24,263 nt of DNA from Bacteroidales bacterium (GTDB lineage: Bacteria; Bacteroidota; Bacteroidia; Bacteroidales; F082): positions 1-24,263 of the forward strand of contig JASBYY010000044.1 in the NCBI GenBank assembly GCA_029983675.1, read 5' to 3'. Shown piece after piece: positions 7,618 through 15,272 of this stretch (positions within the stretch are counted from its first letter, which is position 1; the number at the start of each line of letters is the position of its first letter). A program made the position numbers and the translations under genes. The notes below the pieces were generated by a model. That model was not told the origin of the DNA, searched no databases, and worked only from the letters and a program-made list of their open reading frames with translations.

Positions 7618-9825
7618 TTACATTCCCAATTCCAGTTGATCCTTTACCAAAGCAAAATAACGCCCACGCAAGGCTGTCAGTTCTTCGTGCGTGCCGCTTT
7701 CCACAATTCTGCCTTCATGCAGCACAACAATACAATCAGCATGGCGCACCGTACTCAGCCTATGCGCCACTACGACCACAGTCTTATCCTGATAGAATTT
7801 ACGCAAATTATTGACAATCATGCGCTCGTTCTCTGTATCCAAAGCATTCGTGGCTTCGTCAAGAAAGACAAAATCGGGATTTTTATAAATGGCTCTTGCC
7901 AAGAGGATTCTCTGTTTCTGCCCTTGGCTCAATCCTTGTCCATTATGTCCGATCTTTGTTGAAAGCCCCAAGGGAAGCGATTGAATGTAATCATTCAAGT
8001 TGGCGGTCTCAACTGCATAGTGAAGCCTGTCTTGTTCGGGTGTATCGCTTGAAATCGCGATGTTGTTTGCCATACTGTCGGCAAAGATATAACCGTCCTG
8101 CATCACTGCACCGCATTTCGACCTCCACCACCGCAAGTCGATGTCATTCAAGTCTTTGTCACCTAATCTGATTTGTCCCGATGTGGCTGGATAATACCCC
8201 AACAACACTTTCACCAAAGTGGTTTTTCCGCTTCCGCTTGTCCCCACGATAGCAGTCGTCTTTCCTTGACGCAAAGTCAGGCAGATGTCGTCAAGCGTAT
8301 TTCTTTTTGCGTTACCGTCATACTTGAAGCACAGATGATCAATCGTAATGTCGCGTTGTTGGGGCATCGTACAAATCTTCCTGTGGGTATTCTCTTCTTC
8401 CACTTCGTGAATTTCGTTGATACGTTCAAGGCTGATGCTCACATCCTGCCAACGGTAGATAAAACCCACAATCTGGTTGATAGGGCTATTCAGTTGTCCG
8501 ATAATGTATTGAATGGAAAGCATCATGCCAAGGCTCAAATTGCCGTTCACCACATTGGCTGCCGCCAAAATGGTAATCAAAACATTTTTCAATTCGTTGA
8601 TGAATATGCTGCCCGCCTCTTGGTTCTGCTGCAAATTAAGCGATTCCAAATTTACTTTGAACAAATCCGCCTGAACATCTTCCCATTCCCAACGCTTACG
8701 CTGCTCACAGCCTTGCAGCTTGATTTCGGGCAAGCCCATCAACAGCTGGTATATCACATCCTGATTCACGCCATAGCGGTCAAACAGCTTGTAATCAAGA
8801 ATACGGCGCTTTTTGAGAAACACGCTGGTCCAAACCGCATACAGAAGGCTGCCCGACATGAACACCAGAAACACTGGAATGCTGTAAACCGCAAGAACAA
8901 TACCGAAGACGATGATGGAGAACACCGAAAACAAGACATTGAGCGACTGCACGGTCAGGAAACTCTCCACACGGCGGTGGTCGTCAATGCGTTGCAGCAA
9001 ATCGCCCGTGGTGCGGGTGTCGTAGAAGCGCATCGAGAGGTTCATCAGTTTGCAGATGAAATCGGAAATCAGCGAGATATTGATTCGAGTACTCAGATGA
9101 AGCAGCACCTTGCGCCTGACAAAGTCAATGGCCGTGCGGCTGAATATCAGCATCATTTGACCGGCAAGAATAAGCCATATCAGGTTCAAGTCCTTGAAGC
9201 GTATGCCTTTGTCAACGATGGCCTGAGTGAGAAACGGAAACAGCAGTTGCAGCAGACTTCCTGCAAGCAACCCGAACACAAGCTGGAAGAAGGCTCCTTT
9301 ATAGCGCATGACATGTCGGCTGAGCAAGGCGAAACGCCTCCGCTTGGCCGTTCTGCCGTCTTCATGCTCATGGAATGCCGGGGTGGGTTCCAAAAACATC
9401 ACAATGCCTTGAGAAGTCTTGGCATCGTCGAACACGCTGAGCCAATGCGCACAGAAGTCGCTTTCCGAGTAGCTGACCAATCCCACGCCCGGATCCGCCA
9501 CTTTTACAATAGTGCCTTTCTTCCCCTGCTCAAAGCCGTACACCACCACAAAATGGTTCTGATTCCAATGTGCTATGCAGGGCAGGTTCTCCTTATCCAT
9601 CAAATCGGCAAAGGTGATGGTGCCCGATTCGGTTTCCAAACCTATGTTTTCTGCCGCATGGGAGATACCCGACAAACTAACGCCTTGGTTGGTGATATGG
9701 CTCTTGCTCCGCAACCACTCCAAGGGGTAGGACTTGCCGAAATAACGGGCAATCATGCAGAGGCAGGCCGGACCGCAGTCCATGGCATCATGCTGACGGA
9801 TATGTGGAAAACGCTTGGCCATCAC
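7618..9825 (-). CDS. C39-peptidase ABC exporter for the GG-leader peptides
   Basis: 735 residues in the order peptidase, membrane domain, ATPase. The C39 domain (about 1-140) has its catalytic set: Cys17 in DCGPAC, His91 in NHFVVVYG and Asp111 in ADPG. About 165-450 is a six-helix ABC exporter membrane domain. The ATPase shows Walker A GTSGSGKTT (near 530), signature LSQGQKQR, Walker B FVFLDEATNALD and switch His in VVAHRLS. Proteins of this type cut precursor leaders after a double glycine and export the core across the inner membrane. Both precursors upstream in the operon have the matching GG. An alternative start one codon downstream is possible. It follows the second radical SAM-like gene by 17 bases and precedes the HlyD-like gene by 3. 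Confidence 0.95.
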   Translation of the reverse strand: MMAKRFPHIRQHDAMDCGPACLCMIARYFGKSYPLEWLRSKSHITNQGVSLSGISHAAENIGLETESGTITFADLMDKENLPCIAHWNQNHFVVVYGFEQGKKGTIVKVADPGVGLVSYSESDFCAHWLSVFDDAKTSQGIVMFLEPTPAFHEHEDGRTAKRRRFALLSRHVMRYKGAFFQLVFGLLAGSLLQLLFPFLTQAIVDKGIRFKDLNLIWLILAGQMMLIFSRTAIDFVRRKVLLHLSTRINISLISDFICKLMNLSMRFYDTRTTGDLLQRIDDHRRVESFLTVQSLNVLFSVFSIIVFGIVLAVYSIPVFLVFMSGSLLYAVWTSVFLKKRRILDYKLFDRYGVNQDVIYQLLMGLPEIKLQGCEQRKRWEWEDVQADLFKVNLESLNLQQNQEAGSIFINELKNVLITILAAANVVNGNLSLGMMLSIQYIIGQLNSPINQIVGFIYRWQDVSISLERINEIHEVEEENTHRKICTMPQQRDITIDHLCFKYDGNAKRNTLDDICLTLRQGKTTAIVGTSGSGKTTLVKVLLGYYPATSGQIRLGDKDLNDIDLRWWRSKCGAVMQDGYIFADSMANNIAISSDTPEQDRLHYAVETANLNDYIQSLPLGLSTKIGHNGQGLSQGQKQRILLARAIYKNPDFVFLDEATNALDTENERMIVNNLRKFYQDKTVVVVAHRLSTVRHADCIVVLHEGRIVESGTHEELTALRGRYFALVKDQLELGM

Positions 9826-9842
9826 TCAGTTATGAATTGCAA

Positions 9843-11090
9843 TCAAGTATCATCCGCCTCTGTATTGGTGGATTTCAAATCTACCTTGCACAAATTCTCC
9901 TTGCCTATCACCGTTTCATAATTGCCCGGCGATGGACAGAGAAAACGGTATCGGCACACCGAACACCTCTCGCCACCCCTTATTCTTCTCCATGCCGTGT
10001 TGCGGGTCAGTTCATCGTAAACCAATCCAAGAACACGCTTCTCTGGGAAACGGCCAATGGCTTCTTTGTTCACATCGGCTTTCACCGTTCCATCGGCAAA
10101 GAAATGCAGCTTCCCGAAATAGTTCGTATTCAACTTTTGACGGCAGAATATCTCACGCATCGAAATCGGGGCGGACAGAATATCTTCCTCACTTAGCAAC
10201 ACATTGTCCTCGAAGAATTTCAGGTTCTCACCATTGAAAATCGGAACCCACTCACAACGCTCCGCCTCAATTCCGGCAACCATGCGCTCTGCTTGCTCAA
10301 CCTGACTTTCATTTTCAACCAACAGATGAAACCGGACATCCGAATCGTGCTGCAAAGCCTCCGGCAGCATCGTTTTTTCAAATGGAGCCGTCAATATGAC
10401 CTCGGTTTTAACATGATCCAACGACAAGCCTTTTTCATTGATGATGTGCTGCCACAGGTGCCAATTGAATTGTTGGTATTGGTCTATCAATGTGTTGAGC
10501 TGGCTCAGATGCGGATAGGTACGCAAATCGCCGCCCACCAAATCTATCACCTGCACCGAGGTGGCAGCCAATTGCACTATCAGTTCGCGCAACTGTTCAA
10601 AAGGCATGGCAGAAGGTTGCTCCATAGCGCTACAGCAAAGTGTCTGCTTGTGAAATAGGCCGCAGTGCGGGCAATGTTTGTCGCATTCGGTGCTGAGGTG
10701 TATCACGGCATGGGTAAGATAGGTGCTGATGTTTTCGCCAGTCATTACTAAATCTCCAATATCAGACATTCTTTCAACATCATTCTGAAGATTTAATATG
10801 GGAAGGAAATTGATAGGTTTCTGTTGGTATTGTTCCTTATCAATTAATACACCCATTTTGTTCTCACATACATTTTTGATAAAACCTCGTATTTCATCAT
10901 CCAGTTCTACGGCACCCCAATCAACCACACCTAAATTCTCTGGGGAATAAACCGCTTTAGCCAAGTCAATTGCTTTTGACAGATGGCTCGATAAATGTTT
11001 TCCATTTTCTGTATCATAAAGGAGCAACGTGTCTTCTTCTTCCCAATTCACATAAACTTTATTCTTTATAGTAAACCATGATTGTGCCAT
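9843..11090 (-). CDS. Second radical SAM-like protein of the GG-Bacteroidales RiPP system
   Basis: 415 residues. An N-terminal portion of about 125 residues (starting MAQSWFTIKNKVYVNW) resembles a peptide-recognition or PqqD-like region in position, though I do not recognise it firmly. A radical SAM-like core follows, then a C-terminal Cys set (Cys316, Cys376, Cys379, Cys385, Cys401) of SPASM/twitch type. The layout and position next to a SPASM maturase fit the family named pseudo-rSAM protein, GG-Bacteroidales system. Here a full CX3CX2C motif is present at Cys136, Cys140 and Cys143 (CDKHCPHC), so it may bind a 4Fe-4S cluster and be an active enzyme. It lies 8 bases downstream of the maturase gene. 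Family naming is from memory of the system's gene order; motif positions are read directly. Confidence 0.75.
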   Translation of the reverse strand: MAQSWFTIKNKVYVNWEEEDTLLLYDTENGKHLSSHLSKAIDLAKAVYSPENLGVVDWGAVELDDEIRGFIKNVCENKMGVLIDKEQYQQKPINFLPILNLQNDVERMSDIGDLVMTGENISTYLTHAVIHLSTECDKHCPHCGLFHKQTLCCSAMEQPSAMPFEQLRELIVQLAATSVQVIDLVGGDLRTYPHLSQLNTLIDQYQQFNWHLWQHIINEKGLSLDHVKTEVILTAPFEKTMLPEALQHDSDVRFHLLVENESQVEQAERMVAGIEAERCEWVPIFNGENLKFFEDNVLLSEEDILSAPISMREIFCRQKLNTNYFGKLHFFADGTVKADVNKEAIGRFPEKRVLGLVYDELTRNTAWRRIRGGERCSVCRYRFLCPSPGNYETVIGKENLCKVDLKSTNTEADDT

Positions 11091-11098
11091 AAACCGTA

Positions 11099-12349
11099 TT
11101 ATTTCAAAATTACGTTTTTCATTATTTCAGCATACGCATTGGGGTGACGGGCAAAAAAAGCCATTTGGGTCTCAACATACTGTTTGCGTTGTTCTTTATT
11201 CATGAAACCGAAGCACTTGGATTTTCCCTTGTCAAATCCATCTATCTGAAACACACATTGTATGCAATCTTTACGATTTTCACACACTTTGCACTGGGAT
11301 TTCATCCGTTGGTAATACTCATTATACTTTGATGCGATTTTCTCAAAATCAATATTTACGCCATTCTCATCTACCGTGCCCATTTCATATTGATGGCCAA
11401 TTCTTTCACATGGTAAAATTTTCCCATTTACCGTGATAAACACTTTTCTTGAAAAAGGAAGACAGGTTCCAGTGGGAACACTTTTGACATTTTCGGCCTT
11501 GCCTAATAAGAGCTCATTGTAATTCTCATATTTAAACTCGGAATTATGCAAAAGGAATAGCATGGCGGAACGGTATGTTGGGCAAGACAAAAACATTTCC
11601 TTTTCAATTTCTCCGTAATTTTCGTTTTGAAACAGGCTATCGTATGAGTTTCTGTACATTCGGACAAATTCTTCCTTCATATCTTCCCTAATTCCTGATG
11701 CATTCAAATCACCGATTTGTGGCACTTTATTATATCTATCCTTAATAAATCTAAGTACTGTATTTACTGAATTACGATTATGCAATACCGCATTGAAAGA
11801 CACATGTTTCTCAAAATAATCAGGATAAGTCTGCCTCAACAAATCAACATTTCTGGTTACTTGTTGGAATGACGACGTCCCGTCTAGCTTTTTTCGATAA
11901 GCATTGTTTTCTTCATCACCATCCAAGCTGACAAGCAACTTAAAACTGTTTTGGACTAAAAAGTCCATATACTTATCCAACAACATTCCGTTTGTAGTCA
12001 TGCTGAAACGGAATTGCTTGTTAAAATCACCATCATTCAGATAGTTTATTACCTTTTTTATAAATGGAACATTAAGTAGTGGTTCACCTCCGTAGAAACT
12101 CACAAACACTCGATTATTCATCAAACATGATTTTGATTTTTTCCATAAATGTTCCATATAATCAATAAAGCGTTTGGCACTTTTAATTGATAACATTTTG
12201 TTTTCACGCCTATCATAGTCGATATACAGCTTGCCATAAGCGCAATACTCACATTTGAGGTTGCAAGCATCCGTCACCTCAAAGGTGATTTGAAGCGTGT
12301 TCGTAAGAACTTCTTTAACCTTATCCGCTGTTAATACAAAATTGCTCAT
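11099..12349 (-). CDS. Radical SAM/SPASM peptide maturase, GG-Bacteroidales type
   Basis: 416 residues. The radical SAM cluster motif CX3CX2C is at Cys29, Cys33, Cys36 (CNLKCEYC), followed by the GGEP SAM-binding motif at 87-90. The C-terminal SPASM domain has its usual seven-Cys pattern: Cys296, Gly309-x4-Cys314, Cys353-x2-Cys356-x5-Cys362-x2-Cys365, and Cys379, expected to hold two more iron-sulfur clusters. Enzymes of this family modify peptide cores, for example by thioether or carbon-carbon links. The obvious substrates are the two Cys-rich precursors upstream. The start overlaps the stop of the GLPGLI gene (ATGA), giving translational coupling. Function as maturase is strong; the chemistry is not readable. 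Confidence 0.92.
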   Translation of the reverse strand: MSNFVLTADKVKEVLTNTLQITFEVTDACNLKCEYCAYGKLYIDYDRRENKMLSIKSAKRFIDYMEHLWKKSKSCLMNNRVFVSFYGGEPLLNVPFIKKVINYLNDGDFNKQFRFSMTTNGMLLDKYMDFLVQNSFKLLVSLDGDEENNAYRKKLDGTSSFQQVTRNVDLLRQTYPDYFEKHVSFNAVLHNRNSVNTVLRFIKDRYNKVPQIGDLNASGIREDMKEEFVRMYRNSYDSLFQNENYGEIEKEMFLSCPTYRSAMLFLLHNSEFKYENYNELLLGKAENVKSVPTGTCLPFSRKVFITVNGKILPCERIGHQYEMGTVDENGVNIDFEKIASKYNEYYQRMKSQCKVCENRKDCIQCVFQIDGFDKGKSKCFGFMNKEQRKQYVETQMAFFARHPNAYAEIMKNVILK

Positions 12350-13239
12350 TCCTGTTCTATGGGATTATAAGGCGTTTTAATTATCATATTATCAGTGTTC
12401 TTCTGCTTTACCAATTTGCCGCTGGCATCTTTTTTGTAAACCACACCTCCTGCTCCTTGTTTGACCTCTGGCAATACCCTATCCAAATAGAGAAACAGGT
12501 CTTCATAGAAAAGTTTTACAAAATCGTTCGTTTCTTTACATGTTGATTGCTGATAATATCTTTCCTCCATCATCACTATATCCTCTTTTGAGTTAATGAT
12601 GGCATTACAAGTGAAGGAAAACCATCCTTTTACATCTTCCACTTGCAGAATCAACCCCGGCAAGCCGCAAAACTTCCATGGGCCTTCTGAATAAGGAATG
12701 TCAGTTGTGAACCATGCATTCCAAATGCGTCCTTTATAAGCACAGGTGGCTTTCCTGCAAGAATAGCCAAGCACCTCTTTGTTATCAGAGAGAATTTCCC
12801 ATTGCATCAGCGGAAGGGCTTCACCATATTGGAAAATTGGTCCGATGCTTGGAGTGCGATGCAACACGGTTATTTTCTGCTCAGCATGGTTTTTATAAAC
12901 ATCAATGGGCAAAGAAAATTCTTTAGGCTGGCTTGGAACGGCATTTTTCCCTTTATTCACCCATGTGGAGCAAAGCGAATCGTGTTGGAAAAGGTGAACG
13001 CTATAGGAGCGGGACAAACCCTCGCCGATTTGCAGAATAAGATAGTCGATATCTTTTTCATTCATTTTTGTAGTGTCATTGACGATTTCAAACCGATATT
13101 TGAAAGTCGCATGGCTTTCTCCTATCTTATGAAAATCCTCAATATGAACATCCTTTTGGGAGAAACCGAGTTGGGAAAGAAACAATACAACACCCAACAA
13201 GAAAGGTGCAAATCTATTACTGTTAGTTAACATAACCAT
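12346..13239 (-). CDS. GLPGLI family secreted protein, copy 1
   Basis: 297 residues with an N-terminal signal peptide (hydrophobic 11-24, ending LGFSQ). The family signature FCGLPGLILQV is at 190-200, preceded by the conserved GYSCRKATCAYKGR and WFTTDIPYSEGPW. It ends in KTPYNPIEQE. GLPGLI proteins (TIGR01200/Porph_ging type) are known only from Bacteroidota, are exported, and have no established function. The gene lies between precursor B and the maturase, overlapping the maturase start by four bases. An ATG two codons downstream (13231-13233) is an equal alternative start. It is clearly homologous to copy 2 throughout, so the pair arose by duplication. A role in handling or resisting the mature peptide is only inference. 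Confidence 0.9.
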   Translation of the reverse strand: MVMLTNSNRFAPFLLGVVLFLSQLGFSQKDVHIEDFHKIGESHATFKYRFEIVNDTTKMNEKDIDYLILQIGEGLSRSYSVHLFQHDSLCSTWVNKGKNAVPSQPKEFSLPIDVYKNHAEQKITVLHRTPSIGPIFQYGEALPLMQWEILSDNKEVLGYSCRKATCAYKGRIWNAWFTTDIPYSEGPWKFCGLPGLILQVEDVKGWFSFTCNAIINSKEDIVMMEERYYQQSTCKETNDFVKLFYEDLFLYLDRVLPEVKQGAGGVVYKKDASGKLVKQKNTDNMIIKTPYNPIEQE

Positions 13240-13249
13240 GTGTTTTTAA

Positions 13250-13284
13250 GCAAGAGCGTGTCGTTAATAACGATACGCTCTTGC
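13250..13284 (-). promoter_or_regulatory. Intercistronic hairpin after precursor B
   Basis: A nearly perfect 35-base inverted repeat: 17 positions each side of a central base, with one G-T mismatch (13260/13274). The outer arms are GCAAGAGCGT and ACGCTCTTGC. It begins 12 bases after the precursor stop codon. No T-run follows on the minus strand, so it fits a partial terminator or an mRNA-end stabiliser that raises precursor expression over downstream genes. Confidence 0.7.
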
Positions 13285-13296
13285 AAATGAAAGTTG

Positions 13297-13494
13297 TCAA
13301 CGGATTAGGACTCCCCAAGCTACAGCTTTTTCGCATTTCGTTTGAAGGCCATTGGCGGTATTTGCATCGCGATTATCTTCGACCGATGACGGTCCGCAGC
13401 AACCACAAGAACAAACAACATTCTCCCCGCCTTTGACGGCGTTCTTCAGTTCGTCGCTGATTCGGTTCAGCTTGTTCAGTTTCAAGTTTTTCAT
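13297..13494 (-). CDS. RiPP precursor peptide B (GG leader, CSCGCC core)
   Basis: 65 residues. Residues 1-23 form a leader beginning MKNLKLNKLNRIS and ending in AVKGG, the double-Gly cut site for the C39 exporter. The core (24-65) begins ENVVCSCGCC, with Cys28, 30, 32, 33 and an isolated Cys54, then ends AVAWGVLIR. The leader is nearly identical to that of precursor A (one Lys/Arg change), while the cores differ outside the CxCGCC motif and an SS-V/M-x-DN-x-x-AN stretch. This matches the natural product precursor family of the GG-Bacteroidales radical SAM systems. It sits between the two GLPGLI genes. Modified residues cannot be read from sequence; the Cys cluster is the natural candidate. 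Confidence 0.9.
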   Translation of the reverse strand: MKNLKLNKLNRISDELKNAVKGGENVVCSCGCCGPSSVEDNRDANTANGLQTKCEKAVAWGVLIR

Positions 13495-13552
13495 GACAAT
13501 TCAAATTTAGAGGTTTTACTTTTTGTTGTTTTTTTTCAGCACCTTAGGCGGC

Positions 13553-14410
13553 TTACTCCAATTCGATGGGGTTGTAAGGGACTGCGCGTTTTTCTTTCTC
13601 ATTCACTTTCTCGAACACAGTCTTGCCTGAAGCATCCTTTTTGGCCACATAGGACTGCACCCTGTTCATTCTATTGTAACGGTAAATATCCGAATAGCAT
13701 TGATTCATGAAATCACGCACATCTTCCCGTGTGCTGTTTTCATAAAAGTATCGTGGCAACACCACTTCTTTATGCAGCACTTTTACACTTTTGCAGCAAA
13801 ACACATAGTGTTCTTTGCTGTCTTGAACTTGAACGATAAGACCGGGCAAGCCACAAAACTTCCATGGACCGTCCGGAACGGCTATTTCAGTGGCAAACCA
13901 TGCGACCCAAGTCCTGCCTCGAAAAACAGCAATTGCTTTCTGGCAGGAATAACCTAAGATTTCCTTCCTTTCCTTTTCGATCCGCCACTTCATCATCGGC
14001 ATATGCTCTTCGTAACAAAACACAGGGCCGGTCATCGGCGCTCGGTGATACACTTTCATCTTGCCTTTAGGATAATCCTTTAGCACATCTATTGGAAGCA
14101 ATGCTTCCAATCTGGAGGCATTCTCGCTGACAGACCCCTTCCTTCTTGAAAGAGTGACGGCTGAATCCCATCTGTACATGTTATGGCTATAGGATTTTGA
14201 AAACGAATCGCCTATTTCATGAATGATGACATCGTGCGACTTTTCTTGCGGTCGAAGAGAGTCTTCAGCCATGGTTAAATCATAACTTATCACATAATTA
14301 CTATTTCCAACAATATCCACATCGTCAAGGTTGAGATAATGAACTTGTGAATACATTCGAGGAATGAATGCGACAATGACAAAAATCCAAACAACCAATT
14401 TTGTTTTCAT
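13553..14410 (-). CDS. GLPGLI family secreted protein, copy 2
   Basis: 285 residues from the ATG at 14408-14410, which gives a normal signal peptide (MKTKLVVWIFVIVAFIP, ending MYSQ). The same frame is open to an ATG at 14476, but that start would place 22 hydrophilic residues in front of the signal and run over a palindromic hairpin, so it is disfavoured. The signature CGLPGLIVQV is at 186-195, with GYSCQKAIAVFRGR before it. The end KDASGKTVFEKV...YNPIELE mirrors copy 1 (KDASGKLVKQK...YNPIEQE). It follows precursor A and precedes precursor B by 58 bases. Exported, function unknown for the family. Confidence 0.9.
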   Translation of the reverse strand: MKTKLVVWIFVIVAFIPRMYSQVHYLNLDDVDIVGNSNYVISYDLTMAEDSLRPQEKSHDVIIHEIGDSFSKSYSHNMYRWDSAVTLSRRKGSVSENASRLEALLPIDVLKDYPKGKMKVYHRAPMTGPVFCYEEHMPMMKWRIEKERKEILGYSCQKAIAVFRGRTWVAWFATEIAVPDGPWKFCGLPGLIVQVQDSKEHYVFCCKSVKVLHKEVVLPRYFYENSTREDVRDFMNQCYSDIYRYNRMNRVQSYVAKKDASGKTVFEKVNEKEKRAVPYNPIELE

Positions 14411-14456
14411 ATAATTATTGATTTGCTTTGTTCTTATGTTGTCTATGTATGAATCA

Positions 14457-14480
14457 AAGGGTGTATGATCATACACCCTT
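14457..14480 (-). promoter_or_regulatory. Perfect 24-bp palindrome after precursor A
   Basis: The 24 bases are identical to their own reverse complement (arms AAGGGTGTAT and ATACACCCTT around GATC). It starts 17 bases after the precursor A stop and ends before the GLPGLI start at 14410. It occupies the same place as the unrelated hairpin after precursor B. No T-run follows. A role as attenuator or RNA stabiliser is more likely than a protein operator, but a palindrome of this quality could also bind a dimer. Confidence 0.65.
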
Positions 14481-14497
14481 CAAAACGCCGGTGTTGA

Positions 14498-14704
14498 TTA
14501 ATAGACCGCAGCTTGAACCTGGTCGCATTCGACGTAAAGGCGATGTTCATGATTGGCAATCATGTTATCAACCATAGAAGACCCCTCTTGGTTTGCGTAG
14601 CAACACCCGCAAGTACAAGTGGGTTGTTCGCTATCTCCGCCTCTTACGGCGTTCTTAAGTTCGTCGCTGATGCGGTTCAGCTTGTTCAGTTTCAAGTTTT
14701 TCAT
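14498..14704 (-). CDS. RiPP precursor peptide A (GG leader, CTCGCC core)
   Basis: 68 residues, first gene of the operon. The leader (1-23) begins MKNLKLNKLNRIS and ends AVRGG. The core (24-68) opens DSEQPTCTCGCC, giving Cys30, 32, 34 and 35, and has one distal Cys60 in LYVECD. The five-Cys pattern CxCxCC plus one distal Cys is shared with precursor B, but the spacing to the last Cys is 25 rather than 21 residues. About 50 bases upstream of the ATG are also nearly identical between the two genes, so the duplicated block is leader plus its 5' region. The C39 exporter downstream is expected to cut after Gly23. Confidence 0.9.
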   Translation of the reverse strand: MKNLKLNKLNRISDELKNAVRGGDSEQPTCTCGCCYANQEGSSMVDNMIANHEHRLYVECDQVQAAVY

Positions 14705-14711
14705 GACAATT

Positions 14712-14719
14712 CAAATTTA
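14712..14719 (-). promoter_or_regulatory. Possible -7 element just upstream of the precursor A gene
   Basis: TAAATTTG on the minus strand matches TAnnTTTG and ends 7 bases before the ATG, which would give an almost leaderless transcript. The same eight bases stand in front of precursor B (13502-13509). No -33 TTG is found at the normal distance; the upstream 30 bases are A-rich instead. It may be part of an A-rich translation start region rather than a promoter. Confidence 0.35.
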
Positions 14720-14790
14720 GAGATTTTGTTTTTTGTTGTTTTTCTTCAACATCTTAAATATGATGCCGTTGCGGCGCACCGTGCCGGCGT

Positions 14791-14918
14791 TCTGCTGTTG
14801 GCCTGCCCTATTGGGCCTCCCGCAAGGCGGATGAAACGCCGTCTCTGCCTGAGCCGCCACCTCACCTATACGAGGCAACGGAGGCCGAAATCAAGTGAAC
14901 CTATTCCTTCCGAGCCAC
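14791..14918. repeat. Dispersed intergenic repeat, copy A
   Basis: It aligns over about 125 bases with 16881-17006 in the same orientation. Shared blocks include GCCTGCCC, CCTCCCGCAAG, GAGCCGCC/AAGCCGCC, CGAGGCAACG and TGAACCT. I estimate by eye that about three quarters of positions match. Changes are scattered with no codon pattern and no conserved stem, so it appears non-coding. It is distinctly richer in G and C than its surroundings. Confidence 0.65.
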
Positions 14919-15272
14919 CAAATCCCTCTTGGTTCATAGAGGGCTCCACCACCATGGTCTCGGGCGCATACTCCCTTATCCGGCAACAGATATCGCAACT
15001 CATTCATAACCATCATAAGCAATGAATAACTTCCTAATTGGCTTCCTTTTAAAGAGCCATTCGACCGTCTAATATTATGGTTTAATCTCAATATGTATTG
15101 TATTACGCGCATTTTTTTCATAATGCCAACTGGATCAACCCCTTGCAACTAATATGACACTTCTCCCTATAACTCTCCGAGGTATAAAGGAAAGCAAAGT
15201 CAAATATGTGATTCTCCAGAGCGTTCTTTTTACATTTTAGCCATCCTCCTTATTGGTCAAATAACATTGTGC

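Larger units (their letters stand above)
14705..15272 (-). other. Non-coding gap upstream of the RiPP operon
   Basis: I find no convincing gene here. The first 55 bases are the precursor 5' region shared with precursor B. The middle (about 14791-14918) is a GC-richer repeat with a diverged copy at 16881-17006. The rest is AT-rich DNA without recognisable features. Short open frames on both strands look like by-products of the repeat. Confidence 0.6.

Noticed and set aside
8173..9921. 582-codon plus-strand open frame
   Set aside because: It is antisense to the C39 ABC exporter, whose motifs are all intact. The antisense product is rich in His and Gln without domains, as expected of a mirror frame.
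14891..15148. 85-codon minus-strand frame upstream of precursor A
   Set aside because: Its 3' part runs into the dispersed repeat and it lacks a leader with GG or any known motif; the repeat's other copy does not keep the frame.
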